Below, piece after piece: positions 32,009-42,775 of a DNA stretch of 64,000 nt. The stretch covers positions 3,038,001 through 3,102,000 of the forward strand of contig CP091727.1 of assembly GCA_022009855.1 (NCBI GenBank), given 5' to 3'. The DNA is from Lentisphaeria bacterium. Lineage in GTDB: Bacteria > Verrucomicrobiota > Lentisphaeria > Victivallales > Victivallaceae. Position 1 is the first letter of the stretch; the number at the start of each line of letters is the position of its first letter. Below the pieces are notes generated by a model that was given only the letters and a program-made list of their open reading frames with translations, did no database searches and was not told the origin of the DNA. The translations under genes and the position numbers were made by a program.

Positions 32009-33238
32009 TCAGGGGCGGGAGGCGAACTGCGGCAGTTTCGCCGCTTCCAGGAAGAGCAGCAGCGTCGGCGTGTAGTTCACTCCGTCACCGACTGGAGCGC
32101 CGGTGAAGGGATCGAGCTCCTGCTGGAAGGTCGATTCCGGATGTTCTTCGAACGCCTTCATCCAGCGCAGCAGCAGCGCTTCGCGGTCATTTTCCCGATG
32201 GTAATCCCCCATCCAGAAGAGCGCCCGCAGAGAGGTCAGTGCCTGCGTGTTGCCTCCCCAGCAGTTCCGGACTCCGTGGCGGAAGCTCGGATCGTCGATC
32301 GAAACCGAAGGCAGGGGGTACGGCGGCAGAAATTCCCGGCCCGGCGTGCAGAAGTAACGCTCGTAGACCCGGTCGAACTCCTCCTGCGTCAGTACTCGGT
32401 TGAGAAAGAGGCGGGTTACATGCTCGGTCCGGTACTTCCGGAAGCCGGTCGCGGAACGATCATAGTAGAACTCGTCCTCCTCATCGTAGAGGTGACGGCG
32501 GATGGCGAGGCGTATCGTCTCGGCTTTCGCGCGCCATTCGGCCGCTTCCGTTTTCTTCTCCAGCAGTTCCGCCAGCTCCGCCAGCGCGATTCTGCCGCCG
32601 TACAGAGCGGCGGAGAGATCGACCGACAGGATCGGCATTTCCGGGAGGTTCGGCATGTTGTTCGCATCCTCTCCCGGGCAGCTGTGCGGAATCCCGCCGT
32701 CGGTCACCCGCGGCGAACTGTCATGCCCGGTGTCATATTCGCAGTACATCGCCGGAAGGCCGGTTTTTGCTTCGCAGCGGTGGTGGACGAACCAGCGGTC
32801 GTACGCCGCCGCGCTCCGGTAAATCCGGGCAAAATCCTCCTCCGGTCGGCCGGTCTTGCGGGCGATCTCCATCGCACAGCGCGCAAATGGCCAGACGGTC
32901 TGAACGTGCCAGAAACAGCGGTCGTACCCGTAAAAGAAATTTCCTTCCTTCCGGTAGTTCAACGGGAGGGCGAAGGGGAACAGCCCGTCCTCCCGCTGAA
33001 GGCGCATGAAGGCCTCCTGGGAACCCCAGGCGGATTCCGGCGCGTAGTCGGCCAGGAAGAAGTTGTCCTGATTATGTTCGAGCCAGATTCCTTCGTACTG
33101 GTCGCCGGCCTTCAGCAGCGGTGCAGCGGGATACTGGGGGAAGGTGTCCAGGTTGTTGAGCAGTGCCCGCCTGACCTCGGGAACTTTTGTGCGGATCCTG
33201 TTGACGGCGGCGGGAGAGAACGGTTCCGGGGCAAGCAT
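32009..33238 (-). CDS. GH63/MGH1-like alpha/alpha-barrel glycosidase
   Basis: Intact, about 409 residues, no signal peptide, so cytosolic. Barrel landmarks are YEGIWLEHNQDNFFLADYAP, YGYDRCFWHVQTVWPFARCA, AMYCEYDTGHDSSPRVTDGG, VRNCWGGNTQALTSLRALFW and GDGVNYTPTLLLFLEAAKL, like mannosylglycerate-hydrolase/GH63 or GH37-type enzymes. The ATG at 33238 is chosen; a TTG at 33304 would add 22 poorly composed residues. It lies between a pseudopilin unit and a LacI gene on the same strand and may process imported oligosaccharides. The exact family is uncertain. Confidence 0.65.
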   Translation of the reverse strand: MLAPEPFSPAAVNRIRTKVPEVRRALLNNLDTFPQYPAAPLLKAGDQYEGIWLEHNQDNFFLADYAPESAWGSQEAFMRLQREDGLFPFALPLNYRKEGNFFYGYDRCFWHVQTVWPFARCAMEIARKTGRPEEDFARIYRSAAAYDRWFVHHRCEAKTGLPAMYCEYDTGHDSSPRVTDGGIPHSCPGEDANNMPNLPEMPILSVDLSAALYGGRIALAELAELLEKKTEAAEWRAKAETIRLAIRRHLYDEEDEFYYDRSATGFRKYRTEHVTRLFLNRVLTQEEFDRVYERYFCTPGREFLPPYPLPSVSIDDPSFRHGVRNCWGGNTQALTSLRALFWMGDYHRENDREALLLRWMKAFEEHPESTFQQELDPFTGAPVGDGVNYTPTLLLFLEAAKLPQFASRP

Positions 33239-33379
33239 CGTTTTGAAAATCCTTTTTTCTGAGAATCTGCGTTTGGGCGACTGGTATGCCTGATTTTCTG
33301 TCAATATAATGCAAACGGCTGTCGCTTCCAGTCAAATCGGTGGAATTTTGTGGAAATTCAAAATCTCGACGTGCGCTGC

Positions 33380-34341
33380 TCAAGCCGGATTGCGGACGCT
33401 GTTCCGGACGATCAGGTGGGTGTGCAGCCAGCGCACCTCCTGCGGCGTCTCCGGGTGGCGGATCAGTTTGACCAGTTCCGCCACAGTGGCCGCGGCCAGC
33501 TGGTCGAGCTCCTGGTCGATGGTGGTCAATTCCGGCGTCATCCAGCCGGAGATGCCGGAGAGTTCCGAGGTGATGAGCGAGAGATCCTCCGGAATTCGCA
33601 CACCGAGGTGTCGAAGTTCATGCAGGACCGGCAGCGCCACCCCTTCTCCGCAGGCGATAAGGGCGGTCGGCTGCTGCTTGAGCAGCTGGAGCAGCCGGTG
33701 GTTGGAGCCTTCCGGCTCGAGATCGGTGTACATGACCGGCTCCAGCTCCGGCAGGCCGTGTGCGGCGAGAAACGCCCGGTAGGCGTCGAGCCGCTCCTGC
33801 CTGCCTGATTGAAGAACTGATCGACGGTCACCGCGATCCGGCGGTGTCCGTTCGCATGGAGATGCTCCAGCGCGAGCCGGACTCCTTCGCCGTGATCGGT
33901 GCAGACCGCAGAGCTGAAATCGTACTGTTTGTTGACCGTGAGAATCGGCATGGAGAGTGCACGAAGCTGCTCGAAATGCTGTTCAATGACCTGTTCCGAG
34001 AGCAGCAGCAGCACCGCTTTGGTATAGCCGTTATAGAGTTTGGGAAGATCTTTGACCGGCAGGATTTCGGTGAGCAGGTTGCGCCGGGTGACCTCAAAAA
34101 CCGCACTGTTGAGCAGTCGCTCGGTGAAGCTGGTGCGCCGGGCGGGATTCGGCATCTCGTTGATGACGATGGCGACGCAGTCGCGGGCCATCACCTGCTG
34201 GGGGCGGTAGTTGAGTTCCCGGGCGGCGGCCAGCACACGCGCCCGGATCTCGTCACTGACCCGGGCGCGCCCGGTAAACACCCGGGAAACCGTTGCTTTC
34301 GAAACGCCGCATTTCCGGGCCAGTGTATTGATGTCGGCCAT
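33380..34341 (-). CDS. LacI-family transcription regulator, one frame break
   Basis: About 320 residues. DNA-binding part MADINTLARKCGVSKATVSR, then the sugar-binding domain with LEHLHANGHRRIAVTVDQFF and IPEDLSLITSELSG. One G is missing near 33809; the repaired joint is NQAGRERLDAYRAFLAAHGL. A perfect palindrome 14 bases before the start suggests it represses itself. It lies between the GH63-like gene and the beta-mannosidase gene, both on the same strand, which it probably controls. Confidence 0.83.
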
Positions 34342-34354
34342 CGGATCTCCTGAA

Positions 34355-34369
34355 TTGAAACTGTTTCAA
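34355..34369. promoter_or_regulatory. LacI-type operator
   Basis: TTGAAACTGTTTCAA is a perfect 7-1-7 palindrome located 14 bases upstream of the LacI start; form and place fit autoregulation. Confidence 0.6.
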
Positions 34370-34447
34370 CTTTGAGATAACATACTTCATTTCAGGAGAT
34401 TTTTCAATTCGGAATCCGGAAAAAATGCAAAAACGGGAAGAAATTTT

Positions 34448-34482
34448 CGTTCCGCGATGAAACCTGGTTTCATCGCGGAACG
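34448..34482. terminator. Perfect 17-base inverted repeat, probable terminator
   Basis: CGTTCCGCGATGAAACC, one T, then its exact complement. It lies 15 bases past the beta-mannosidase stop. On the minus strand AAAATTTCTT follows, on the plus strand GATTTTTT, so termination could act both ways. The centre TGAAACCTGGTTTCA also resembles the nearby LacI palindrome. Confidence 0.6.
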
Positions 34483-34496
34483 GATTTTTTCGCGCA

Positions 34497-36951
34497 TCAG
34501 CAGTCGTAAGAGCTTCTCAGGTCGCGGATGACCAGCGCCTGTTCCAGCTCTCCGAGGGAGACCTCCGCTCCGGTCCGGAAGGTGAGAAGGCGCTTCTCCC
34601 CCGGCAGCAGGACGAAGCTGTTGTCGGAGAAGACCGCTTTGATCTTCCGGAACTCCGCGAAGACGCAGAAGGCGGGTTTATCCGTCTCCAGCTCCAGCTG
34701 GAACTGCCCGTTCTCCGCGACGGAGAGGCGCCGGGAGATCTGTGCCGCCGGCAGTTCGCAATGCTTGTATTCGGTCAGGAAGCGGTCGCCGCGGTGGGTG
34801 TAGTTCTTGCCGTCGCCGGAAACTTCCAGCTCCCAGAGGAGGAACTCCCGGGTCGGGTCTGCGACCAGCTCTGCCGCCGGAAGCTGTCTGAGCAGGGCCG
34901 CTTCGTACGGCGGCAGTTCGACTGGCAGGGAAAGCCGCCTGGCGCAACTCCCGTCGGCGATGCGGATCACCGAGACGTTCATGGCGCCGCGAAGTTCGCT
35001 CCCGACGTCGCTCGACACCCGGAACTCCAGCTGATTTTCCCGCGGGACGATCGTACCGATCACCGGGGCGTAGAACCGCTTCGCGTGGTAGTGAAGCTGC
35101 TTCCAGTTGCCGAAATAGTCGAGGCTCGACCATGAGGCGACCGGCCAGTTGTCGTTGAGCTGCCAGTAGATGGTTCCCATACAGACCGGCTTGAGGGTCC
35201 GCCAGAATTCGACCCCGGTGCGGATCGCCATCGCCTGCTGCACCTGGCTCAAATAGATGAACTCCTCGAACCCGGAGGGCAGCCGGAAGTAGCGGGTGAA
35301 CATTTCGACGATCTTCGAATTTCCGGCGTTGTTCTTCTGGTGAAGTTCCATCACCGGGCTGGTGACGTTGCGGCCGTTTTTGCCGACGTAGAAATCGACC
35401 GTGTTCTGGCAGGGGAAGGCCTGATAGCCGAACTCCGAGCAGAAGCGCGGCGTGATCTCGTAGTAGGCGTCGACGCTCCGGCCGCCGTGCCAGACCCGCC
35501 AGTAGTGCATATCGCCCTGTGAGTCGGTGTCTTGATCGGTGAAGTCATCCTGCGTGTTGCAGGGGAGGTCGGCCAGAAGACCCGTGTCCGGTCCGCCGCG
35601 AAGACCGCGTGCCGGATCGCCTGATTGACCCGGTCGTAGCAGACCACCTTGCGCACGTTCTCGTGCTCGCGGGGGACGAACTGGGCGCATTCGTTGTCGC
35701 CGCACCAGAGAGCGATGCAGGCGTGGTCGCGCAGGCGCTTCACCTGATGGATCACCTCCTTCCGGATGAGTGCAAGGAAGTTGTCGCTGTCCGGGTAGAC
35801 GGCGCAGGCGAGCATCATATCCTGCCAGATGAGAATACCCTTCTCGTCGCAGAGGTCGTAGAAATCCTCGTTTTCGTAAAGGCCGCCTCCCCAGACGCGC
35901 AGACAGTTCATGTTGGCTTCGACCGCATCGGAGAGCAGGGCGTCATACCGGTCGCGGGTGTAGGTTTCGGGGCGGGAATCCATCGGGATCCAGTCAGCAC
36001 CCTTGGCGAAGACATCGATGCCGTTGACGCGGAATTTCAGGCAGACGCCGTATTCGTCCTTCTCGCTGACGGTCTGCATGTCGCGCAGGCCGATCCGTTT
36101 GGAAAGGGTCATGCCGTCCGCCGTGACGGTGAGCGGGTAGAGCGGCTGTTCCCCGTATCCGGCCGGATACCAGAGCTTCGGATTTCCCACCTCGAAATCG
36201 GCGGAAACCTCGTTTTTCCGGCAGTGAGAGCGGCGTCGACGCGCCGGGTTTCGCCGTTGAATGCAAACGTGACCGGTACTGTTCCGGCGGCGAGGGCGTC
36301 GATCTCCGCGGTGACTGTCACGTTACAGCGGCCGGCGGAGTGGAACTGTTCGGTGCGGACGTATTCCAGCCGGGTGCCGGAGGAGTTTTCCAGACAAATT
36401 TCGCCGTAGATGCCGCTCAGGACCAGCGACACTCCCCAGTCCCAGCCGCCCTGACACTGAATTTTGCGGATGTAGTTTCGCCCGTGGAAAAAGCTGCCGT
36501 TCCCTTCCCGCCGGGGCGGGTGGTAGGTGAATGTTTCGCTGATCCGGTCAATATAGGTCTGCGGCGCGGTGATGGCGACGGCGATGGTGTTTTCTCCTTC
36601 CTGCAGGAACGGTTTCACCTCGACGCGGAGCCGCAGAAACATATCCTCGCTGGAGGCGATTTTCCGCCCGTTGAGGAAGATGTCCGCCGCGGTGTCCACC
36701 GAGTCCAGATTGAGCCAGATGCGTTCCGCGTTCAGAAACTCCCGGTCGACGGTGAAACGGCGCTCCCAGCGCCAGTTGTACCGGCCGATCCACTGCACCT
36801 CGTGTTCGTTGAGGCCGACGTTGGGGTCGGGGATCAGCCCCGCCCGCAGCAGCGCGGAGGCGTTGTCGCCGGGGACATTCGCCTCGATCGGCGAAAATCC
36901 CTCCTTGTCACAAGTGAGTTCCCAGCTGCCGGAAAGACTTATTTTTGACAT
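34497..36951 (-). CDS. GH2 beta-mannosidase, two frame breaks
   Basis: About 818 residues with no signal peptide, so it probably cleaves beta-mannosides inside the cell. Starts MSKISLSGSWELTCDKEGFS. The GH2 jelly roll has WRWERRFTVDREFLN; the barrel has FAKGADWIPMDS, MNCLRVWGGGLYENEDFYDL, acid/base E in LWCGDNECAQF and nucleophile E in CSEFGYQAFP; YWQLNDNWPVASWSS is also typical of the mannosidase branch. Breaks: A missing near 36215 and C missing near 35567. Divergent from an AraC gene 118 bases away that probably regulates it. Confidence 0.88.
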
Positions 36952-37069
36952 GATAGAACCCTTTCATAGGTTGGATTAAATTCCTTTTTTAAAATATCAT
37001 GGATGTTTCTAAAAACGGTTTGTTTTTTTAAAAAGGATACTACATTGATATCGAAACGGAGGATTTTTG

Positions 37070-37922
37070 ATGCTGCATCTGGAAGCCAATCCCTATCTTC
37101 AGCGGGAGAAATATCTGTATCATTCGTCGGAATACCATGCTGGAGAGGGATTTCGGCCGCACGATCACGAGTTCTGCGAATTCTTCGTCGTTCTGGAGGG
37201 GGGGAGTTGGAGCAGACGCTGAACGGGCGGAGCGCGGTTCTTCCTGCCGGAACGGTGCAGCTGCTCCTGCCGGGGGATGCCCACGGCATCGGCTGCGCGC
37301 CGGGGTGCGAATTCGTCCGCATCTTCAACTGCAACGTGCTGCGGGAGGAGTTTCAGAAGGAGTTTCTCCACTTCGCCGCGGAGCTGGAAATCGCGCCCGA
37401 CGACCTGCTGGCCCGCGGCATGATACCGCCCGGAGCGCGCCGCAAGCTGATCTTCGAGGACTGTGAAGCCCTGCTCGCCCGGCGGGGAAGTTCGGCCGGT
37501 TCCGGAATGCATTGCTGCGGACTCTGCTCTCGCAGCTTCTCTGGGTTCTGCTGCGGCAGTCGGGGGTGGAGGAGAACGGCGCGCCGAAATGGCTGCTCGA
37601 CGCCTGCGCGGCGATGCACCGGGAGGAGAACTTCCGTGCCGGTTTGAAGCGGCTGGTGGAGCTCTCCGGCCGGACGCAGGAGCACCTGAACCGCACGATG
37701 CGGAAACATTTCGGTATGACGCCGCGCGGCTATCTGACCAATCTTCGGCTGGAAGCGGTTTTTCAGGAGTTGATTCAGGGGAGGGGCGACATCACCTCCG
37801 CGGCGTTCCGGGCGGGTTTCGTCAATCTCGCCGGATTCCGCCGGGCCTTCCGGAAAAAGTATCTGGTCTCGCCCCGCCAGATCAAGGAGCTGGGGCATCA
37901 CTCCGGAAGTGGCGGGGCGTGA
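37070..37922 (+). CDS. AraC-family transcription regulator, two frame breaks
   Basis: About 284 residues. Cupin domain with FRPHDHEFCEFFVVLEGG and a C-terminal DNA-binding part (LSGRTQEHLNRTMRKHFGMT, AGFVNLAGFRRAFRKKYLVS). ACGGAGGA lies 7 bases before the ATG at 37070. A missing G in the G-run near 37200 and another near 37480 break the frame. Divergent from the GH2 beta-mannosidase, its likely target. Confidence 0.82.
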
Positions 37923-37938
37923 CGGGCGATGCCCCGGG

Positions 37939-37956
37939 CCGCGCCGGAGAGCGCGG
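37939..37956. terminator. GC-rich hairpin between convergent genes
   Basis: CCGCGC-CGGAGA-GCGCGG lies in the 34-base gap between the AraC and deaminase stops. Short stem without a T-run. Confidence 0.3.
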
Positions 37957-38600
37957 TCAGTAGATGGTTCCCGCCTTGCCTCGATAGAGGGGGAACGGGC
38001 GTTTCGCCTCTTCGCGGAGGAGCGGGCCGCGCACATCGATGTTGCGTTTTCGCAGAGCGTTGACCCAGTCTGAACCTTTGTCTCCCTCATCGAATCCGAT
38101 GGCTTCGGCGTCCTCCCGGGTCGCGCCGTAAAGCATCGCCTCCACTCCGCTCCACGGCGTGGCGCCGTAACACATGGCGCAGGGTTCGCAGCTGGTGGCG
38201 AGCAGGCAGCCGTTGAGATTGAAACTGTTCCGGAGGTGCTGAGCGCGGGCGAAGGCGGTCATCTCGGCGTGCGCCCAGGACTGACCGGCGGGGACGACCC
38301 GGTTGACGCCGACCGCGACAAGCCTGCCGGTTTTCACTTCGAAAATCGCCGCGCCGAAGGGGCCGCCGGTGCCGTGCAGAACATTTTGACTGGCCAGTTC
38401 GATGGCGAACCGCATCTTCTCATCGTCGGTGGCGAAAACCCGGTTCCGGTTCTGCTGCTCCATCTCCTCCAGCCATGGCGGCATCGCAATGGCGGGGGGT
38501 GAGCGGCGCGGAGTGGACCGGCGGTTCCGGAATGGAGGCGCATCCGGCCGCCCCGAGGAACAGAAGCGACAGCGCACCCCGTGAAATTATCTTTTTTCAT
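37957..38600 (-). CDS. Lipoprotein with a cytidine-deaminase-like zinc domain, two frame breaks
   Basis: The deaminase domain is plain: WAHAEMTAFARAQ (zinc His and catalytic Glu) and SCEPCAMCYGA (two zinc Cys), as in guanine/tRNA-adenosine type deaminases. The domain reads to 37957. Upstream, removing one A near 38595 and one C near 38503 yields MKKIISRGALSLLFLGAAGC, a lipoprotein signal with lipobox, followed by a short proline-rich linker. So the mature protein would sit in the envelope at about 214 residues, which is odd for this normally cytosolic family. If the repairs are wrong, a cytosolic start is possible. Convergent with the AraC gene. Confidence 0.65.
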
Positions 38601-38764
38601 CGGCAGGATCCTTTCCTTCTTCTCCACCCGGCTCCTGAATGGGCTCGCGAAAACCGGGGAAATCTGTCTCTTCTTTTTATGATAGCGCCGGAATTCTGGA
38701 TTGCAAGCGCTTCGTCGCAATCCCGGTGAAAGGATGAAATTTTTCTGTTTTTTGTATTCTGCTC

Positions 38765-38793
38765 TTGACATTTACCGTTGACTAAGGTATAAT
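38765..38793 (+). promoter_or_regulatory. Consensus sigma-70 promoter
   Basis: TTGACA (38765-38770), 17-base spacer, TATAAT (38788-38793); perfect match, 51 bases before the GntR-LacI gene. Confidence 0.75.
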
Positions 38794-38843
38794 TATGCTA
38801 AAAAGATGAAATATTTTGATTAGCACTATTGGTATTACTGAGA

Positions 38844-39966
38844 ATGATGAACGCCAAATCTGACAACACTACGCTTTTCGCGGAGACGCGGAATTATATG
38901 CTGAAAAAGATCGCTGAACTTCTCGCTGCGGGGGAGAAGAAGCTGCCGACGGAGCGGGAATTGGCGGAGGAGGTGGTGGCGAGCTACGCCACGGTCCGCT
39001 TGGTGATGAAGCAGTTGGAGACGGAGGGGTTCATCCGCAGGATCCGCGGGTCGGGGACCTATCTGGAGCCGGGGGCGGAGGCGTTGCTCCGGCAGAGTTC
39101 GATGCGGCGGCTCTGGTATTTCCGCAGTCCGGACGCAGATCAGCCGGAGCGGGATTACGGCAGCTGGATGCGGGGTGAAATCCGCAGGAGTGCCGCCGAA
39201 CGGAACTGGAATCTCATGGAGGTGGTGGTGTTCACCCACGATGAATTCCTGGCCGGATTGTCGCAGCGTCTGAAACCCGGGGATGCCGTGCTGTATCTGC
39301 CGCCGACGGAACCGATTTCGGTGCGGCAGCTGGGGAACTCTCCCGGTACGACAGCTTTCCTTTGGTGGTACTCGACCTGGAGTTCGGCGATGTTTCGATT
39401 GCCAACGTGACCAGCGACAACCGTCGCGGCGGCATGCTGGCGGCGCGACAGCTGCTGAAAAACGGCAGCCGGACTCCTCTGGTACTGCTCTGCGAACCGC
39501 ATTTGAAGCAGCTGCGGTCGCGCCTGCAGGGATTTTGCGAAATCACCGAAATCGCCGGGATCACGCCGGAACTTCTCGATTGCGGCGTCTCCGTCAACGA
39601 CGACCGCGAGGAGTTCGCCTACCGGACGTTGCTTGCCCGGTTGAAACGCGGATCTCTGCCGGATGCGGTGTTTGCGATATCGGATTCGGGTGCATTCGGT
39701 GCGCTCCGGGCGATGCGCGAATGCGGTCTGGAGCCGGGGCGCGATGTGGGACTCATCGGATTCGACGGCGTCTCTGCCGGGCGGAAGATGACGCCGTCGC
39801 TTGCCACGATAGCGCAGCCGGTGGCGGGAATCTGCCGGACGGCATTCGACATTCTGGAAAAATGGGTTCCGGGGCGCCGCCCGCAATATCAGCTGTCGCC
39901 GGAGTTCTGCCCGGGGAAACGCTTCTGCCGTTACAAGTCAACTGCAAACAGGAGGTTTTGGCATGA
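38844..39966 (+). CDS. GntR-LacI chimeric regulator, two frame breaks
   Basis: About 374 residues: N-terminal GntR winged helix (KKLPTERELAEEVVASYATV, GFIRRIRGSGTYLEP) joined to a LacI-type sugar-binding domain (VTSDNRRGGMLAARQLLKNG, VGLIGFDGVSAGRKMTPSLA), the arrangement of AraR-type repressors. One G is missing near 39331 and another near 39915; the repaired end GETLLPLQVNCKQEVLA stops at 39966. It heads a unit with a pseudopilin, GH110 and GH38 genes. A ten-codon reading frame (MKVEFKIKGR) overlaps its stop and is probably not a gene. Confidence 0.83.
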
Positions 39967-40159
39967 AAGTTGAATTCAAGATCAAAGGACGATGAACAGT
40001 CAACATTTTTGCAAGGTCTTTCATCGGTTCAATCCGGCTGAAAGTTGCGAGAATTATATTGAAAAGGTTTGCTAACGCTGGAGCACGGGAGGACTCCTGG
40101 CAAAAACGTATGGGTATGTGCCGACTGTTTTTTTCACAAAGTGCAGAAGGATCAAAAAA

Positions 40160-40849
40160 ATGAAACAGAAATTCACCCTTATCGAACTGTTGGTGGTTAT
40201 TGCGATCATCGCCATCCTTGCCGCCATGTTGCTGCCCGTCTTGAACAAGGCACGGGCAAAAGCACAGCAGACCAACTGCCTCTCAAATATGAAGCAGGCT
40301 CTGCTCGCCCAAAACCTGTATATGAATGATTATGGTTATTTCCTTTGCAGAAGTTTTACTGGAGATCAGGGCTCTTGGCGTTATACTCTTTCCAAGTTGA
40401 AATACTTTGATTTGAGAACCGGCGGCTGCCCGACTGCCTATATCCCGGATGAAGATCCTGCATGGTCCAGTTGTTTCGGTATGTATGTCGGTCCCGAACT
40501 GGATGAAGAATGGGAATATAATCTTAAACCCCGATTCGGTAATTTTTCCCTGAAAGTAAGCGGTGTGGTCTGGTTGATCAATCCCAATAAGTTAGACTCC
40601 TCTTTTGTTATGATGACAGAGGCTGCCAAAAGCACTGCCACACACTCTCAGGCTCCTACTTTCGGTTTCGCCACCGTTGCCACGGAGGAAGAGGGTTTCC
40701 CTGTCGCCCGTCACGATAACAAGTTGAATTACGCGCATGCTGACGGCAGTGTAACCAGCGGCAAGATGCTTGAGCTGGCTCATGAAATGAAAGTTAAAAT
40801 CCGCTATTATGACTCCTCTTGGACTCTTCAGATCATTGCACGTCCCTGA
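40160..40849 (+). CDS. Pseudopilin (low-GC copy)
   Basis: Intact, 229 residues. MKQKFTLIELLVVIAIIAIL is an almost minimal leader, then LPVLNKARAKAQQTNCLSNM and a domain with GGCPTAYIPDEDPAWS. End motif VARHDNKLNYAHADGSVTSG. AGAAGGA lies before the ATG. Codon use is AT-richer than that of the other pilins. It precedes the GH110-like gene by 90 bases. Confidence 0.86.
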   Translation: MKQKFTLIELLVVIAIIAILAAMLLPVLNKARAKAQQTNCLSNMKQALLAQNLYMNDYGYFLCRSFTGDQGSWRYTLSKLKYFDLRTGGCPTAYIPDEDPAWSSCFGMYVGPELDEEWEYNLKPRFGNFSLKVSGVVWLINPNKLDSSFVMMTEAAKSTATHSQAPTFGFATVATEEEGFPVARHDNKLNYAHADGSVTSGKMLELAHEMKVKIRYYDSSWTLQIIARP

Positions 40850-40939
40850 TAACTGCTGATGAACTATTATGCAAACAGTACAATAACCAAAATTAGAGTA
40901 ATAACAGAATTTTACAAATAACAATCAGAGGTATTTACA

Positions 40940-42749
40940 ATGAGCAAAAAATTATTCACTCCAGTCGCAGCCATGCTGGCTCTTTCGGCATCGGCAACCG
41001 TTTGCGTCAATGATTTCGGCGCGATTCCCAACGACGGCAAAGACGATACTGCCGCCGTAAAAAAAGCATTTGATTTTTTGAAAAAAAATAAAAAATCGAC
41101 CCTGCTTTTCAAAGAGGGACAATACGATTTCTTTCAATCAAATCCCGAACATTACTCTTATCTTTTCGCCCTGCACGGTGTGAATAATGTAACGGTCAGC
41201 GGTACGGCTGACAAGACCAAACTGATGTTCCACGATTCCTCTTTTCTGGTCATGGCACACGATTGCAGCGGTTTGACTTTCAAGAATCTCACTATGGATT
41301 ACAACCGTCCGCATTTTTCGCTCGGTACGGTAACTTCCGTTGCTCCGGACAAGCGGAGTTTTGAAATCGACGTGGATAAAGATTATCCGGTCAAGGATGG
41401 TATGCCGATTCAGGCTCTGTTGGAACTCAATCCCGCAAACAATCTGCCCGAAAGAGGGATTTCTGCCCACTATGTCGTTTCCCAGGTGGAAGAAGTTGCT
41501 CCGCAGAAGTTGAAAATCAGTTTGAAACAGGTTCTCGATCCGCCGCTGAAAAGCAATGCCCGTTTTCTGATGCGGCACAATCTGTACTCCGGAAACCTGA
41601 TGCGTTTTCAGCATTGCAAAGATATCGTGCTGGAAAATCTGACGGTTTACTCGGCCCCTCCATGGGCGCTGTTGCACAATATACGACCAATTTTACGGCG
41701 ATAAATGTAAAATTCATCCCGTCGCCTGAACGGGAAAAATGCTCCGTACTCCATTGCCAGTGACGGCTTGAGCGCACACTCCTGTAAAGGGAAACTGCTG
41801 GTCGATGGTCTGGTTGTTGACGGCAATCTGGATGACTGTATGAACTTTTACCAGAGTTTCTACTGGACGATCCGGAAACAGGTCAGTGAGCGCGCCGCTC
41901 ATTTGGGAATTGCAAGAACCAATTCTGCCGAAATCCCGCAGTTCAGCCCCGGGGATAAGGTGGATTTTCTGAACGAAAATCTGCAAGTTTACGCCACTCG
42001 TCAGATCGCTTCCTGTGGCGAGGACAACAAAGAACACGCCCCACTGGTCGAATTTACCGAAGATCTGCCGCCGTTCCGTCCCGGCACAGATTTGATCGTT
42101 TTCAACAATGAGGGTGCGACCATTGAAATCCGCAACAGTTTCTTCCGTTCTCATCGTGGACGGGGAATCACTTTGCAAGCCAGTAATGTCACCATCGAAA
42201 ACAACTGTTTCGATACCAGTATGAGCGGTATTCATCTGACCACTTGCCTCGTTCCCTTTGCCGAAGGCGGTCCAGTGCAGAATGTGGTCATTCGCAACAA
42301 TGAATTCAATAACTGTATGAAACGCACGGCAAACCGTACTGCGGTGATCGAACTCAATGCCACGTTACGTAATCCTTTCTATCAGGGGGCAGAGGGCAGA
42401 CTTTCCCTGAATGGCCCCCCACCGCAACATCAAGATCATCGGCAATAAGATCAGCTGCACCAACAATGCGGCGATGGCGATTGCTTCTGTTACCGGTTGC
42501 GAAATACGCAACAACGTGATTTCAGATGCCTCTCTGCGTCCCGGACAAACGTGGGGAACCAAACTTTTTGGACGAAAAACGCCGTCACGTTTGCCGGTGC
42601 CCGTGATGTCATCTTTGAAGGCAACAGTTATACTGCTGCCAACGGAAAACCCGGCCGTATGGTCATCGGTGAAAGTTGCGAAAACCTTAAAATCAACAAC
42701 AACAAAAGGTTTTCAGGAATTGCGGGAAAATGTAATTCCCCTGAAGTAA
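40940..42749 (+). CDS. GH110-like secreted beta-helix enzyme (low GC), five frame breaks
   Basis: About 603 residues. Signal peptide MSKKLFTPVAAMLALSASAT, then VNDFGAIPNDGKDDTAAVKK and helix turns; LTFKNLTMDYNRPHFSLGTV and RSFEIDVDKDYPVKDGMPIQ follow the GH110 pattern, a family of alpha-1,3-galactosidases. Breaks: C missing near 41660, G extra near 41731, C extra near 42415, T missing near 42567, A extra near 42710. Repaired end ENLKINNNKGFQELRENVIP. GC is clearly lower than in neighbours, which hints at recent acquisition together with the pilin before it. It is 26 bases from the GH38 gene. Confidence 0.72.
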
Positions 42750-42775
42750 TAACAAAGGATACAAAATCAGTTATC

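Noticed and set aside
39963..39995. Ten-codon gene MKVEFKIKGR overlapping the end of a regulator
   Set aside because: Too short, no ribosome site of its own, no homolog known to me; probably chance.
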